Of a DNA stretch of 64,000 nucleotides, positions 36,558 through 45,736 are shown in pieces. Positions within the stretch are counted from its first letter, which is position 1. Every line of letters starts with the position of its first letter. The DNA comes from Streptantibioticus_A sp037034305 (GTDB taxonomy: Bacteria; Actinomycetota; Actinomycetes; Streptomycetales; Streptomycetaceae), in NCBI GenBank assembly GCA_037034305.1, contig JBAGJY010000001.1, forward strand, positions 124,001-188,000, in the 5' to 3' direction. The notes under the pieces are model-generated. The model was not told the DNA's origin, did not search any database, and saw only the letters and a list, made by a program, of their open reading frames with translations. A program made the translations under genes and the position numbers.

Positions 36558-37331
36558 TCACGCCATGCGCCGCACCCGTTCGGCGTCGCTGGTACGCGGG
36601 CATGTCAGGCAGGCCTCGTCCGGGCGTATGGCGTAGTACATGCAGCAGCCGATCCGGGTGCGGGTCGGCTGGCCGGACAGCTCGCGGAAGGCGGCGGCGC
36701 CCGGGAACGGCGGGGTGCCGCCGGGGAGTACGGCACCGGCCTCCCGCACTGCGCGCCGCTCGTCGCCGAAGACCCGGCCGAGGTACCACAGGCCGGACAC
36801 CAGGTCGTCGCCCGCCATCCCCCACAGCGACCGCGGTCCGCGCCGCACCCGCGGTGCGAAGGCCCGCAGCACCGGCGCCACGTGTTCGGCGACGGCGGTC
36901 CGCAACCCGGCCGGGGACGCGGCCCGTTGCCCGTCCCAGCAGCCTTCCGGCGCCAGTGTGAACGCGCCGCTCAGCGGGTCGACGCGGACCGCGTCCGGGG
37001 CGAGGGCGGGCACCCGGCGGTCCAGGTACCACGGGCCGCTGAAGAGCAGTGCGGTCGTCCACAGGTAGTGGTGCAGTGCCCGGGACGCGGCGACGTCGGG
37101 GCGGGGCCGCAGGCCGTGGGCGGCCAGGATGCGGGCCGACTCGCCGTCGACGACGGCGCTCAGCGCCTCGGGGCGGGTGGCCAGCTCCGGTACCGGGATC
37201 CACTGCGCGGGGCCGGTGGCGACCTCGACGCACCACGCCTCGCAGTGCCGGCTCAGCTGCCGGTACAGCTCGGTGAGGGGACGTGCGCGTGTGCTGGCGG
37301 GGTCGGTGAATTCCGTGCTGGGGTGCGGCAT
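36558..37331 (-). CDS. FhuF-like ferric-siderophore reductase
   Basis: This 257-residue protein has the FhuF signature at its C-terminus: CCMYYAIRPDEACLTC, i.e. CC-x10-C-x2-C, which binds an unusual 2Fe-2S centre. FhuF proteins reduce ferric hydroxamate siderophores in the cytoplasm to release iron. An iron box lies just upstream between this gene and the divergent siderophore genes, so it is expected to be expressed under iron starvation. Confidence 0.85.
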   Translation of the reverse strand: MPHPSTEFTDPASTRARPLTELYRQLSRHCEAWCVEVATGPAQWIPVPELATRPEALSAVVDGESARILAAHGLRPRPDVAASRALHHYLWTTALLFSGPWYLDRRVPALAPDAVRVDPLSGAFTLAPEGCWDGQRAASPAGLRTAVAEHVAPVLRAFAPRVRRGPRSLWGMAGDDLVSGLWYLGRVFGDERRAVREAGAVLPGGTPPFPGAAAFRELSGQPTRTRIGCCMYYAIRPDEACLTCPRTSDAERVRRMA

Positions 37332-37387
37332 TCGGCGTTCCGATCAGGGTGGGGCGCGCCCGGAGGACCACACCATACTTGACAACT

Positions 37388-37406
37388 TTAGGTATGCCTA
37401 ACCTAA
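37388..37406. promoter_or_regulatory. Iron box (DmdR1/IdeR operator)
   Basis: The reverse complement reads TTAGGTTAGGCATACCTAA, 17 of 19 matches to the actinobacterial iron-box consensus TTAGGTTAGGCTCACCTAA. It lies between the divergent fhuF-like gene and the siderophore ligase gene, and follows TTGACA (37379-37384), a good -35 for the plus strand. Iron-loaded DmdR1/IdeR would block both directions. Confidence 0.85.
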
Positions 37407-37445
37407 GTTGCTCGCGTGTTGCCGACCGAACGAAGGCGTCCGTCC

Positions 37446-38621
37446 ATGCGGCTCTACCTGCTCGCGCTCAACCCCACCGACTCGGTCACCGAGGGATTCC
37501 TGCCCGCCGCCGAACGGCTCGGCCTGCCCGTCACCGTCCTCACCGACGACCCCGCGCCGCACCGGCGCGCCCCGTACCCCGCCGGGATCGAGATCGTCGG
37601 CTGTGAGGTGCGTGAGATCCGCGAGGTCGTCGCGGCCATCACCCGGCACCGCGCCCCCGCCGCCGTGTTCAGCAACAGCGACCACCTGCAGACCCAGGCG
37701 GCACTGGCCGCCGACTACTTCGGGCTGCCCGGCAAGGACTGGCGGGCCGCGCTGCGCACCAAGAACAAGGCGCAACTGCGCCGCCACCTCGCGGACGTGC
37801 GGTGCGCCGAGGTGCCGCCGGGCGCCGCACCGGACCCCTCGTGGACGCGGTACCCGTGCGTCGTCAAACCCCGCGAGGGGGTGGCCAGCGAGGACGTGGT
37901 GCTGGTCGCGGACGAGCACCAACTGCGCGCCCGCTGCGCCGAGATCCAGGCCCGGCGGCCCGGCGCCGCGCTGCTGGTGGAGGAGTTCCTGCCCGGCGAA
38001 CTGCACACCCTGGAGACACTCGGCGACGGCCACGGAACCCGGCATGTGCTCGGCGGCTTCCACACCGAGCTGTCCCCGCCGCCGTACTTCGTCGAGGAGC
38101 GGATGGTCTTCGAACCCGAGCCGCCGCCCGGCGCGGTCAGGCAGGTGCTGGCCCAACTCGACCTGCTCGGCGTGGGCTTGGGCGCCTGCCACACCGAGTA
38201 CGTGCTGCGGGACGGACGGGTCCGGCTGGTCGAGGTCAACTACCGCGCCGCGGGCGACCAGGTGGACCTGCTGCTCGACGGGCTGCTGGACGTCCCGTTC
38301 TTCGAGCAGGTGCTGCGGGCGCACCTCGGCGAACCGCTTCCCGCCGCCATCGGCCCGCGCACCGCGAGCGCCGCCCGCATCGACTACCCGTACGCCGACC
38401 GCGCGGGAACCCTGATCTCGGCACCCGGCGCGTGCGAACTCACCACACAGAGCGCGTGCTTGACGTACCGCCCGCTGCGGCCGATCGGTGAGCGGCGGCC
38501 ACTGCACCACACCAACCGGGACTACCTGGGAGTGCTGCGCACCACCGGCACCGACCTGGCCGCCGTGCACCGCGCCGCGGACGAGTTCCTGGCCGCCCAG
38601 CGCTGGGAGATCACCCCGTGA
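37446..38621 (+). CDS. ATP-grasp ligase of the siderophore locus
   Basis: This 391-residue ATP-grasp enzyme shows an N-terminal Rossmann-like domain, GLPGKDWRAALRTKNKAQLR before the ATP-binding part, the lysine strand YPCVVKPREGVASEDVVLV, and GLGACHTEYVLRDGRVRLV followed by EVNYRAAGDQ with the metal ligands. It is coupled (GTGA) to an IucA/IucC synthetase and sits under an iron box, so it most likely makes an amide or amino-acid conjugate used in a siderophore. The ATG with GAAGG is preferred over an earlier GTG nearer the iron box. Confidence 0.85.
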   Translation: MRLYLLALNPTDSVTEGFLPAAERLGLPVTVLTDDPAPHRRAPYPAGIEIVGCEVREIREVVAAITRHRAPAAVFSNSDHLQTQAALAADYFGLPGKDWRAALRTKNKAQLRRHLADVRCAEVPPGAAPDPSWTRYPCVVKPREGVASEDVVLVADEHQLRARCAEIQARRPGAALLVEEFLPGELHTLETLGDGHGTRHVLGGFHTELSPPPYFVEERMVFEPEPPPGAVRQVLAQLDLLGVGLGACHTEYVLRDGRVRLVEVNYRAAGDQVDLLLDGLLDVPFFEQVLRAHLGEPLPAAIGPRTASAARIDYPYADRAGTLISAPGACELTTQSACLTYRPLRPIGERRPLHHTNRDYLGVLRTTGTDLAAVHRAADEFLAAQRWEITP

Positions 38622-40360
38622 CGCCTGACGAGCAGCTGACCCTGCGGGTGCTCAGCGCGCTGCTGCGCGAGGACGTGGTCGGGCTGCGCCGCCGCGCCGC
38701 GGCGGTGGAACGGCGGGACGGGCGCTGGCTGCGACTGCCCGCGGCGGACGGCGGGGCGCTGCTGCTGGCCGTCGCCGAGGACGGCTACCAGTGCGAGTAC
38801 ACGGCCCGGCTGCCGCTGCTGCGGCACGAGACCGCCGATGGCCGAGCGACCGAACTGAAGGGATTCCCAAGCCTGTTGGGCGCGCTGCGGGCGCTCGCCG
38901 AGCCGGTCGACCGTCCCGGATTCGACGCCTTCGCCGAGGAGTACCGGCAGACCCTGGCGACGGTGCGGCTGCACGACGAGGTGCGCGCAGCCACCCTGCG
39001 GCGGCTGGCCGCCGAGCACGGCCCCGACCCGGCCCACTGGCGCGGTCACCGCGGCGCGCTGGCCCATGACACCCTCGCCGCCTACCTGGACCACCCGGTG
39101 TACCCCACCGCCCGGGGCCGCCGCGGCCTTGGCGCCGCCGAACTGCGCGCGCACGCACCGGAGTTCCACCCCCGCTACCGGCCGCGCTGGCTGGTGCTGC
39201 CCAGGGAGGCGGTCAGCCTCGGCTCGGCGGCGCCTGAACAGGTGCTGCCCGGGCGGTGGCCAAGTCCCGCACTGCTGGGGATGCCGGAGCGCGACCGGGA
39301 CCATCTCGCGCTGCCCGTGCACCCGTTGACCAAGGCCCGGCCGCTCCAGGAGGCGCTGCGGGCGGTGGGGCTCGAACGGCACGCCGCGCTGGCCCGTAGA
39401 CCGCACATGGACCTCGTCCCCACCCTGTCGATGCGCACCGGCGCGCTCGCCGACCATCCCCGCGTACACCTCAAACTGCCTTTGGACACCGCCACGTTGG
39501 GCACCTTGAACAGGCGCACCATCAAACCCGGCACGTTGGCCGACGGCGCCGAGTGCCAGCGGCTGCTGGAGGCGGTGATCGCCCGCGAGCCGCGGTTCGC
39601 GCACACCGTGCTGCTCGCCGACGAGACCTGCTGGGCGCACGCCGGGCATCCGCTGCTCGCCGTCCTGGTCCGCCGCCAACCGGCGGGCCTCGACCAGTCG
39701 GCGGTGGTGCCGATGGCGGCGCTGCTGGCTACCGCGCCGAGCGGACGCCTGGTCATCGACCATCTCGCCGACCGCTTCCACGGCGGCGATCCGCTGGCAC
39801 TGCTGGACGCCGTGCTGCGGCTGCTGTTCGACTGGCAGACCACGCTGTTCGGGTACGGGATCGCCCTGGAGTCGCACCAGCAGAACATCTCGCTGGTCCT
39901 TGACGCCGACCGGGTGCGGCTGCTGCTGAAGGACAACGACGGCCCGCGGATCAACACCGAACGGCTGGGCGACCGCCTCGGCCGCTGCGCGTTCGACGAC
40001 CCGCGGATCACCACCGGGGACGACGGCCCGCTGGCCGACCTGTTCACCACCATCACCGTGCACCTGTGCGCCGGGGCGTACGCCTTCGCCCTCGCCCGCG
40101 CGGGCCGCGTTCCGCTCGCCGCGGCACTGCGGACGGTCCGCTCCCGGCTGGCGGAGGCGGTGGACCGCCTGCCGCACGGCCCGCGCCAGGTGCTGCGCGA
40201 GCGCGTGCTGGACGCCGAGCGGTTGCCGGTCAAGGCGATGGTCAGCGCTGGAACGCTGTTCGCCAAGGCCCGCCTTGGTGCGACGGACATCAACAAGCAC
40301 TACACGGACGGCCCGAACTACCTGCGGGATGCGGCGGGGCCACCGCCCCGCCCCCGGTGA
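38618..40360 (+). CDS. IucA/IucC-family siderophore synthetase
   Basis: This 580-residue NRPS-independent siderophore (NIS) synthetase shows the family motifs HPLTKARP (usual HP.HP.KG region), KLPLDTATLGTLNRRTI, YGIALESHQQN and the metal-binding end LKDNDGPRINTERL. These enzymes adenylate citrate or another dicarboxylate and join it to amines or alcohols. Only this and the ATP-grasp gene form the operon; the usual lysine/ornithine N-hydroxylase and acyltransferase are absent, so hydroxamate parts, if any, come from elsewhere. Confidence 0.87.
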   Translation: MTPDEQLTLRVLSALLREDVVGLRRRAAAVERRDGRWLRLPAADGGALLLAVAEDGYQCEYTARLPLLRHETADGRATELKGFPSLLGALRALAEPVDRPGFDAFAEEYRQTLATVRLHDEVRAATLRRLAAEHGPDPAHWRGHRGALAHDTLAAYLDHPVYPTARGRRGLGAAELRAHAPEFHPRYRPRWLVLPREAVSLGSAAPEQVLPGRWPSPALLGMPERDRDHLALPVHPLTKARPLQEALRAVGLERHAALARRPHMDLVPTLSMRTGALADHPRVHLKLPLDTATLGTLNRRTIKPGTLADGAECQRLLEAVIAREPRFAHTVLLADETCWAHAGHPLLAVLVRRQPAGLDQSAVVPMAALLATAPSGRLVIDHLADRFHGGDPLALLDAVLRLLFDWQTTLFGYGIALESHQQNISLVLDADRVRLLLKDNDGPRINTERLGDRLGRCAFDDPRITTGDDGPLADLFTTITVHLCAGAYAFALARAGRVPLAAALRTVRSRLAEAVDRLPHGPRQVLRERVLDAERLPVKAMVSAGTLFAKARLGATDINKHYTDGPNYLRDAAGPPPRPR

Positions 40361-40382
40361 CCGCGGCCCGTCCCGGAGAGCG

Positions 40383-40436
40383 GGGGCGCGCCGCCGACCG
40401 ACCACGGCACCTGTGGCCGGTCGGGCGACGCGCCCC
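40383..40436. terminator. Hairpin between convergent genes
   Basis: An imperfect inverted repeat (GGGGCGCG with CCGACC on the left, GGTCGGG with CGCGCCCC on the right, loop around GGCACCT) lies between the convergent siderophore synthetase and permease genes. It is a candidate bidirectional terminator; there is no T-run. Confidence 0.5.
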
Positions 40437-40466
40437 TTGAGTGCCGCACCGCGTGAGCGGTCCCGG

Positions 40467-41888
40467 TCAGGACGCCAACTCGTCCTCGGGGACGGTGATC
40501 ACCCAGTGCGTGGCCCGTCGCGGGCGCAGGTAGAACACCCAGTACAGCGCGGCGACCGCGGTGATGCCGCCGGTGACCAGCAGGTCGCGCCCGGTCTGCT
40601 GGGCGAGCACCCAGACCAGTACCACCAGCAGCAGCGCCGGAACCACCGGCCACAACGGCATCCGCCACACACCCTCGCGCTCCTTGTGCGCGCCGCGCCG
40701 CGACGCGAGGGCGGCCAGCGCCACGAAGGCGTACAGCGCGGCGACCGCCACACCGGTCACGCCGTTGAGCGTCGCCACCGGTACGAAGCACAGCACCGCC
40801 CCCGGCACACCGACCGCCAGCGTGGAGATCCACGGTGAACCGAACCGCTTGCTCAGCGCCGCCAGGGCCCGGCCGATCGGCGCGGGCCAGGCGTTGTCAC
40901 GCGCCGAGGCGAACAGCACCCGGGAGTTCTGGATCACCATCACGATCGCCGCGTTGACGATCGCCAGCGCGATGCACAGGCTGATGAAGGTGCCGACGGC
41001 GGAGTTGCTCCACTTCTGCACCATGCCCGCGATGTCGCCGCCCGCCAGCGTGCTGAGGTCCGGCGCGCCCAGGGTGATGGCGACCACCGGGACCAGCACC
41101 ACGGCCGCGCCGATGGCCAGCGTCCACAGCACGGTGCGCGAGACGGTGCGCCGCGGGTTCTCCATCTCCTCGGAGAGGTACACGGCGGTGGAGAAGCCCT
41201 GGAGGATGAACAGGGCCGCCGCCAGGCCCGCGACGACCAGCCCACTGGTCACCGGAACGCTCGCCCCGTGGTCCCCGGCCATCACCGGGTGGACCAGCAC
41301 CGAGGCGGAGCGCTGGGTGTGCGAGAAGCCGAGGAAGGCCACCACGGCGGACGCCACGACCTCTAGGACCAGGAAGATCCCGGTGATCCAGGCGTTGGCC
41401 CGCAGGTCGAGCAGGCCCATCACGGTGGCCAGCAGCATCACGGCCGCGCCCATCACCTTGGCGTCGACGTGCACGAGCGGCGCCATGTAGTCGGCGGTGC
41501 CCAGCGCGATGATCGGCGGGACGATCATGACCACGATCAGCGCCTGGATGAAGACCAGCCAGCCGGAGAAGCGGCCGGTGAGCGTGCCGACCATGGCGTA
41601 CTCGCCGCCCGCGCTGGGGATCAGCGTGCCCAACTCCGAGTAGCAGAAGGCCACCGCGACGCACAGCACGGCGGCGATCACCAGGGTCAGCGCGGTGCCG
41701 GTGCCGAGGGTGGCGAACGAGCCCGGGACGATGACGAAGAGGGACGAGGCCGGGGTGAGGCAGGAGAGGGTGAGCAGGGTGCCGCCGACCACTCCGATGG
41801 AGCGGGTCAGTTTGCCGGTTTCCGTCGTCGCCGTGGAGACGGCGGCGGAGTCGGGGATTTCGGCGGGCGGGCGCAGGATTTCGGTCAT
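40467..41888 (-). CDS. APC-family amino acid permease
   Basis: This 473-residue transporter has about 12 hydrophobic helices and the amino acid/polyamine/organocation family features: the opening GGTLLTLSCLTPASSLFVIV, FCYSELGTLIPSAGGEYAMV and STAVYLSEEMENPRRTVSRT. Substrate cannot be told. The ATG of MTEILRPP is used; upstream in-frame starts (up to 35 residues earlier) lack good ribosome sites. It diverges from a GntR/HutC regulator, a common arrangement in which the regulator controls the permease (inference). Confidence 0.83.
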   Translation of the reverse strand: MTEILRPPAEIPDSAAVSTATTETGKLTRSIGVVGGTLLTLSCLTPASSLFVIVPGSFATLGTGTALTLVIAAVLCVAVAFCYSELGTLIPSAGGEYAMVGTLTGRFSGWLVFIQALIVVMIVPPIIALGTADYMAPLVHVDAKVMGAAVMLLATVMGLLDLRANAWITGIFLVLEVVASAVVAFLGFSHTQRSASVLVHPVMAGDHGASVPVTSGLVVAGLAAALFILQGFSTAVYLSEEMENPRRTVSRTVLWTLAIGAAVVLVPVVAITLGAPDLSTLAGGDIAGMVQKWSNSAVGTFISLCIALAIVNAAIVMVIQNSRVLFASARDNAWPAPIGRALAALSKRFGSPWISTLAVGVPGAVLCFVPVATLNGVTGVAVAALYAFVALAALASRRGAHKEREGVWRMPLWPVVPALLLVVLVWVLAQQTGRDLLVTGGITAVAALYWVFYLRPRRATHWVITVPEDELAS

Positions 41889-42287
41889 ACGGCGTCCCAT
41901 CGGGCTCGGTGGGGCTTGGCGGGGGAGCGTTATCGCCTCCGTTATGGCTGGCTTACGCAGATGCTGGGGCGCTCCCGGGACGTCATGAGACAACTGGTGT
42001 CAATAAAGCGTCAACCCCCGTCTCACGACGAAATCCGTTGCCTGGTAGATCGAATTCGACTGATCTGAAAGCTGATTAGCGGCTGGATGGAGGTAAACGG
42101 CATGGAGTGACGGGGGTCACGGTCGCTGGTGGTGGTGCTGCGGATCGCGCGGTGCGGGTGGCCCGACGGGCGAAATTAACTGCCGCCAGGGTAGGGGAAT
42201 CCAGAGGTGATGCGTTGGCCTTGGCTTGCGGTCGGACACGGTACGTTGTCAAGCTGTTGCAGCCGGTCAACCTCTGTGGAGGGTCAC
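41889..42287. other. Divergent intergenic region, permease / GntR gene
   Basis: About 400 bases without a gene, noticeably richer in A and T than the coding DNA. It contains the direct repeat GTCAA-TAAAGC-GTCAA (TTGAC twice on the reverse strand) near 41999, facing the permease gene. A GGAGGG ribosome site precedes the regulator. Promoters for both genes and the regulator's operator are expected here; I could not fix them. Confidence 0.4.
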
Positions 42288-43040
42288 GTGCCATTTGGTG
42301 AGCAGCCCGCGTACCTCCGGGTCGCCGACGACCTGCGGAACAAGATCCTCGACGGCATCCTCCCCCCGCACACCCGGTTGCCCTCGCAGGCCCGCATCCG
42401 CCGGGACTACGGCGTCTCCGACACGGTCGCCCTGGAGGCCCGCAAGGTCCTGATGGCCGAGGGCTTCGTCGAGGGCCGGTCCGGTTCCGGGACGTACGTC
42501 CGGGAGCGGCCCGAACCGCGCGCCATCGCCCGCTCCGGCTACCGGCCGTCGTACGGGCCCACCCCGTTCCGCCAGGAGCAGGCGGACGAGGGCTGCAAGG
42601 GCACCTGGGAGTCGGTCAGCACCCAGGAGAGCGCCAGCCCGGCGATCGCCGCGCGGCTGCGGATCCAGCCGGACGACCGGGTGATGTGCACCCGCTATCT
42701 GTTCCGCACCGAGGGCGAGCCGATGATGCTCTCCACCTCCTGGGAGCCGCTCGCCCTCACCGGACGCACCCCGGTGATGCTGCCCGAGGAGGGGCCACTG
42801 GGTGGACGCGGCGTGGTGGACCGGATGGCGGCCATCGACGTCGTGGTGGACAACGTGGTCGAGGAGGTCGCCGCGCGGCCCGGCCTGGCCGCCGAGACCG
42901 CCGAACTCGGCGGCGTCCCCGGACATGCGGTGCTGGTCGTCTCCCGCACCTTCTACGCCTCGGACCGGCCGGTGGAGACCGCCGACCTGGTCATCCCGGC
43001 GGACCGCTTCAAGGTGGCGTACCACCTTCCGGTCCGCTGA
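42288..43040 (+). CDS. GntR/HutC-family transcriptional regulator
   Basis: This 250-residue regulator has an N-terminal GntR winged helix (YLRVADDLRNKILDGILPP, LPSQARIRRDYGVSDTVALE, ARKVLMAEGFVEGRSGSGTY) and a C-terminal UTRA ligand-binding domain (VMCTRYLFRTEGEPMMLSTS; RTFYASDRPVETADLVIP). The HutC/UTRA group senses small metabolites and usually represses adjacent genes. The GTG of VPFGEQPAYL is chosen for its GGAGGG. It lies between two APC permease genes and may control either or both. Confidence 0.87.
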   Translation: MPFGEQPAYLRVADDLRNKILDGILPPHTRLPSQARIRRDYGVSDTVALEARKVLMAEGFVEGRSGSGTYVRERPEPRAIARSGYRPSYGPTPFRQEQADEGCKGTWESVSTQESASPAIAARLRIQPDDRVMCTRYLFRTEGEPMMLSTSWEPLALTGRTPVMLPEEGPLGGRGVVDRMAAIDVVVDNVVEEVAARPGLAAETAELGGVPGHAVLVVSRTFYASDRPVETADLVIPADRFKVAYHLPVR

Positions 43041-43334
43041 TGCCCCCGCCCCTCCGGCGCCGTCCCGGGTCGCGCGGCCCCCGGCGGGCCGCCTTCGCAC
43101 CGGTGATACAGGTTCCTGACGGTGCGTGACGATCTTCCGGCCGGACGGCCGATGCACCGCCTCTGAGCTGCAACGCAGCCTGTACGGCAAGTCGTTGGCT
43201 GGCGTTCGCGATCACGATACGTGGCTGTTGCAAAGATCACACAACACCTTCCAGGGGAACCGCAAACGCCCTCCCGCCTTTAAGCTGCCGGAGTTTGTGC
43301 AAGGCCACGGGGAGAAGAAAGGGGAACCACCGTT

Positions 43335-44951
43335 TTGTCTGGTTCCAACTACCGCCGTTCCCTCGGCACGGTATCGCTGACGGCCGTCGGCCTCGGATCG
43401 ATCATCGGCTCGGGCTGGCTGTTCGGTGCCGCCAAGGCAAGTCACCTGGCCGGACCGGCGGCGATCTTCGCCTGGGTGATCGGTGCCGTGGTCGCGCTGA
43501 CCATCGCCTTGACCTACACCGAGCTCGGCTCGATGTTCCCCAAGGCCGGTGGCATGGTCCGCTACGGGCAGTACTCGCACGGCTCGCTCGCCGGTTACCT
43601 GGCCGCCTGGGCCAACTGGATCGCCATCGTCTCGGTGATCCCGGGTGAGGCCACCGCCTCGGTCACCTACATGAGCTCGTGGAAGTGGTCCTGGGCGAAG
43701 GGCCTGTACAACGGCACGGAGCTGACCGGCTCCGGTGTCGCGCTGGCCAGTGTGCTGCTGCTGGTCTACTTCGCGCTCAACTGGTGGGCGATCACGCTGT
43801 TCGCCAAGACCAACACGGCGATCACCGTCTTCAAGATCGTGGTGCCCACGCTCACCGCGGTCACCCTGATGCTGTCGCACTTCGACACGCACAACCTCAG
43901 CCGCGCCGGAGGCTTCGCCCCGCACGGCTGGAACGCGGTCTTCAACGCGGTCGCCGTCTCCGGCATCGTCTGGGCGTACAACGGCTTCCAGTCGCCGCTC
44001 AACATGGCCGCCGAGGCCCGCAACCCGCGCAAGTCGCTGCCCCGCGCGGTGATCAGCTCGATCCTCATCGCGCTGGTGATCTACGTGGCGCTGCAGATCG
44101 CCTTCCTGATGGCCGTGCCCTCGCACGACCTGGCCGGTGGCGGCTGGTCCGCGCTGAACTTCAAGTCCCCGCTGGCCGACCTGGCCATCGCCTGGGGCAT
44201 CAACTGGCTGGCCATGCTGCTCTACGCGGACGCCTTCATCTCCCCGTCGGGCACCGGCATGATCTACGCGGCCACCACCTCCCGCATGATCCACGGTGTC
44301 CAGGAGAACGGCCACCTGCCGGGCGTCTTCGGCAAGGTCGACCCCAAGACCGGTGTGCCGCGGCCCGCGCTGCTGCTGAACCTGGTGGTGGCGTTCGCCT
44401 TCCTCGCGGTGTTCCGCGGCTGGGGCTCGCTGGCCGAGATCGTCTCGGTGGCCACCGTGATCTCGTACATCACCGGCCCGGTCGCCGTGATGTCGCTGCG
44501 CCGCCTGGCGCCGGACATGCCGCGTCCGGTGCAGCTGAAGGCGATGCCGGTGATCGCGCCGATCGCGATGGTCTTCGGTTCGCTGGTGCTGTACTGGGCC
44601 AAGTGGCCGCTGACCGGCAAGGTCATCCTGCTGATGGCGGCCGGTCTGCCGATCTGGGCCTTCTACGAGCTGCGCAAGCCCATGTCGCAGCTCAAGCCGC
44701 ACCTGAAGGCGGGCGTCTGGATGGTCGCCTACCTGTTCGTGATGGCCTTCGTCTCCTACATCGGCAACAAGGACTACGGCGGCCAGGGCTACCTGCCCCA
44801 GGGCTGGGACCTGCTGGTCGTCGCCCTGATCGGCCTCGGCTTCTACTTCTGGGGTGTGCGCAGCGCCTGGCACAACCCGTCGCTGGAAGCGGTCACCGAG
44901 GAGCTCAAGGCGGCCCAGGCCGAGGCGGAGCGCGTCTCGACTGCCGTCTGA
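43335..44951 (+). CDS. APC-family amino acid permease
   Basis: This 538-residue transporter has about 12 helices and classic APC features: VGLGSIIGSGWLFGAAKAS in helix 1, TYTELGSMFPKAGGMVRYGQ, AYNGFQSPLNMAAEARNPRK and a long conserved C-terminal half. Codon use is even more strongly C/G-third-biased and regular than in the cluster genes, as in well-expressed housekeeping genes. The start appears to be TTG with AAAGGGG upstream. Probably an amino acid transporter of broad substrate range; the regulator upstream may control it. Confidence 0.83.
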   Translation: MSGSNYRRSLGTVSLTAVGLGSIIGSGWLFGAAKASHLAGPAAIFAWVIGAVVALTIALTYTELGSMFPKAGGMVRYGQYSHGSLAGYLAAWANWIAIVSVIPGEATASVTYMSSWKWSWAKGLYNGTELTGSGVALASVLLLVYFALNWWAITLFAKTNTAITVFKIVVPTLTAVTLMLSHFDTHNLSRAGGFAPHGWNAVFNAVAVSGIVWAYNGFQSPLNMAAEARNPRKSLPRAVISSILIALVIYVALQIAFLMAVPSHDLAGGGWSALNFKSPLADLAIAWGINWLAMLLYADAFISPSGTGMIYAATTSRMIHGVQENGHLPGVFGKVDPKTGVPRPALLLNLVVAFAFLAVFRGWGSLAEIVSVATVISYITGPVAVMSLRRLAPDMPRPVQLKAMPVIAPIAMVFGSLVLYWAKWPLTGKVILLMAAGLPIWAFYELRKPMSQLKPHLKAGVWMVAYLFVMAFVSYIGNKDYGGQGYLPQGWDLLVVALIGLGFYFWGVRSAWHNPSLEAVTEELKAAQAEAERVSTAV

Positions 44952-44965
44952 TCCCATCGCTCACG

Positions 44966-44998
44966 ACGAGGACCCCCGCACCGCGCGGGGGTCCTCGT
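44966..44998 (+). terminator. Strong hairpin terminator
   Basis: ACGAGGACCCCCGC pairs perfectly with GCGGGGGTCCTCGT (14-base stem, loop ACCGC), 14 bases after the permease stop and followed by GGTTT. This is a clear rho-independent-like terminator without a long T-run, as usual in Streptomyces. Confidence 0.8.
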
Positions 44999-45085
44999 GG
45001 TTTCCGTCTTCAACAGCTGGCGAGTTCCTACCCGTTCGCGTACGGACGGCCTCACACGGTCACCGACGGGCGTAGGCTGCGGCAT

Positions 45086-45547
45086 ATGCGGATCGCCGTT
45101 TCCTCGGACATGGATGAGCCGGTCGCCAGAGTCCTCGTCTACGAGTTGCGCCGACGCGGGCACGAGGTGTCCGCCTACGGGGCGCTGCGCAGCGAGGACC
45201 GGGAGGGCGCGGGGCGCCCCGACTGGGCGTGGTCCGCGTCGGCCGCGGCCCGCGAGGTCGCGGAGGGCCGGGCGGACCAGGCGGTGGTCTGCTGCTGGAC
45301 CGGTACCGGCGCCTCGATGGCCGCCAACAAGGTGCCCGGAGCCCGCGCCGCGCTGTGCGCCGACGCGTACACCGCCGACGGCGCACGCCGGTGGAACGAC
45401 GCCAACGTCCTGGCCATCGGCCTGCGGCTGACCTCGGAACCACTGCTCAAGGAGATCCTCGACGCGTGGTTCGCCGGTAAGCCGAGCGAGGAGAAGACCG
45501 ACCTCGCCAGCATCGACCACGTACGGGAAATCGACGGAGCCGCCTGA
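45086..45547 (+). CDS. RpiB/LacA-LacB-family protein
   Basis: This 153-residue protein belongs to the RpiB/LacAB sugar-phosphate isomerase family: first strand RIAVSSDMDEP, the active-site-type loop VVCCWTGTGASMAANK with Cys70, and RRWNDANVLAIGLRLTS. In classical RpiB the position before NDANVL/NNANVL is a catalytic His; here it is Trp, so ring opening by the usual mechanism is doubtful and another sugar phosphate or a non-catalytic role is possible. No strong ribosome site is seen before the ATG, so a leaderless transcript is possible. Its stop overlaps the next start (TGATG). Confidence 0.8.
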   Translation: MRIAVSSDMDEPVARVLVYELRRRGHEVSAYGALRSEDREGAGRPDWAWSASAAAREVAEGRADQAVVCCWTGTGASMAANKVPGARAALCADAYTADGARRWNDANVLAIGLRLTSEPLLKEILDAWFAGKPSEEKTDLASIDHVREIDGAA

Positions 45548-45717
45548 TGGGCGAACTGCTCTGGGCCGTCATACGCCAGGACGACAACGGCAACCGCTAC
45601 CGCGTCGCCAGCTGCGAGACCCGCGAGGAGGCCGAAACGGTCGCGGGCCGCTTCGAGGCCCGCGGCCTGGGCCACCGCTACGTCATCGAGAAGATCGACC
45701 ACCCCCGCGCCTCCTGA
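45547..45717 (+). CDS. 56-aa SPOR-like small protein
   Basis: This short gene starts on the last base of the preceding stop (TGATG), so it is translationally coupled to the RpiB-like gene. Its 56 residues have a beta-alpha-beta pattern (LLWAVIRQDD; YRVASCETREEAETVAGRFEARG; HRYVIEKID) resembling small SPOR-like or acylphosphatase-sized modules with a typical 'strand, EEAE helix, strand' layout. It has no signal peptide or membrane segment. Function unknown; the coupling suggests a partner of the isomerase-like protein. Confidence 0.7.
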   Translation: MGELLWAVIRQDDNGNRYRVASCETREEAETVAGRFEARGLGHRYVIEKIDHPRAS

Positions 45718-45736
45718 ACCAAACCACCCCCGCAAA

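Noticed and set aside
38618..40360. Desferrioxamine cluster
   Set aside because: The lysine decarboxylase, N-hydroxylase and acyltransferase genes that accompany the desferrioxamine synthetase are missing.
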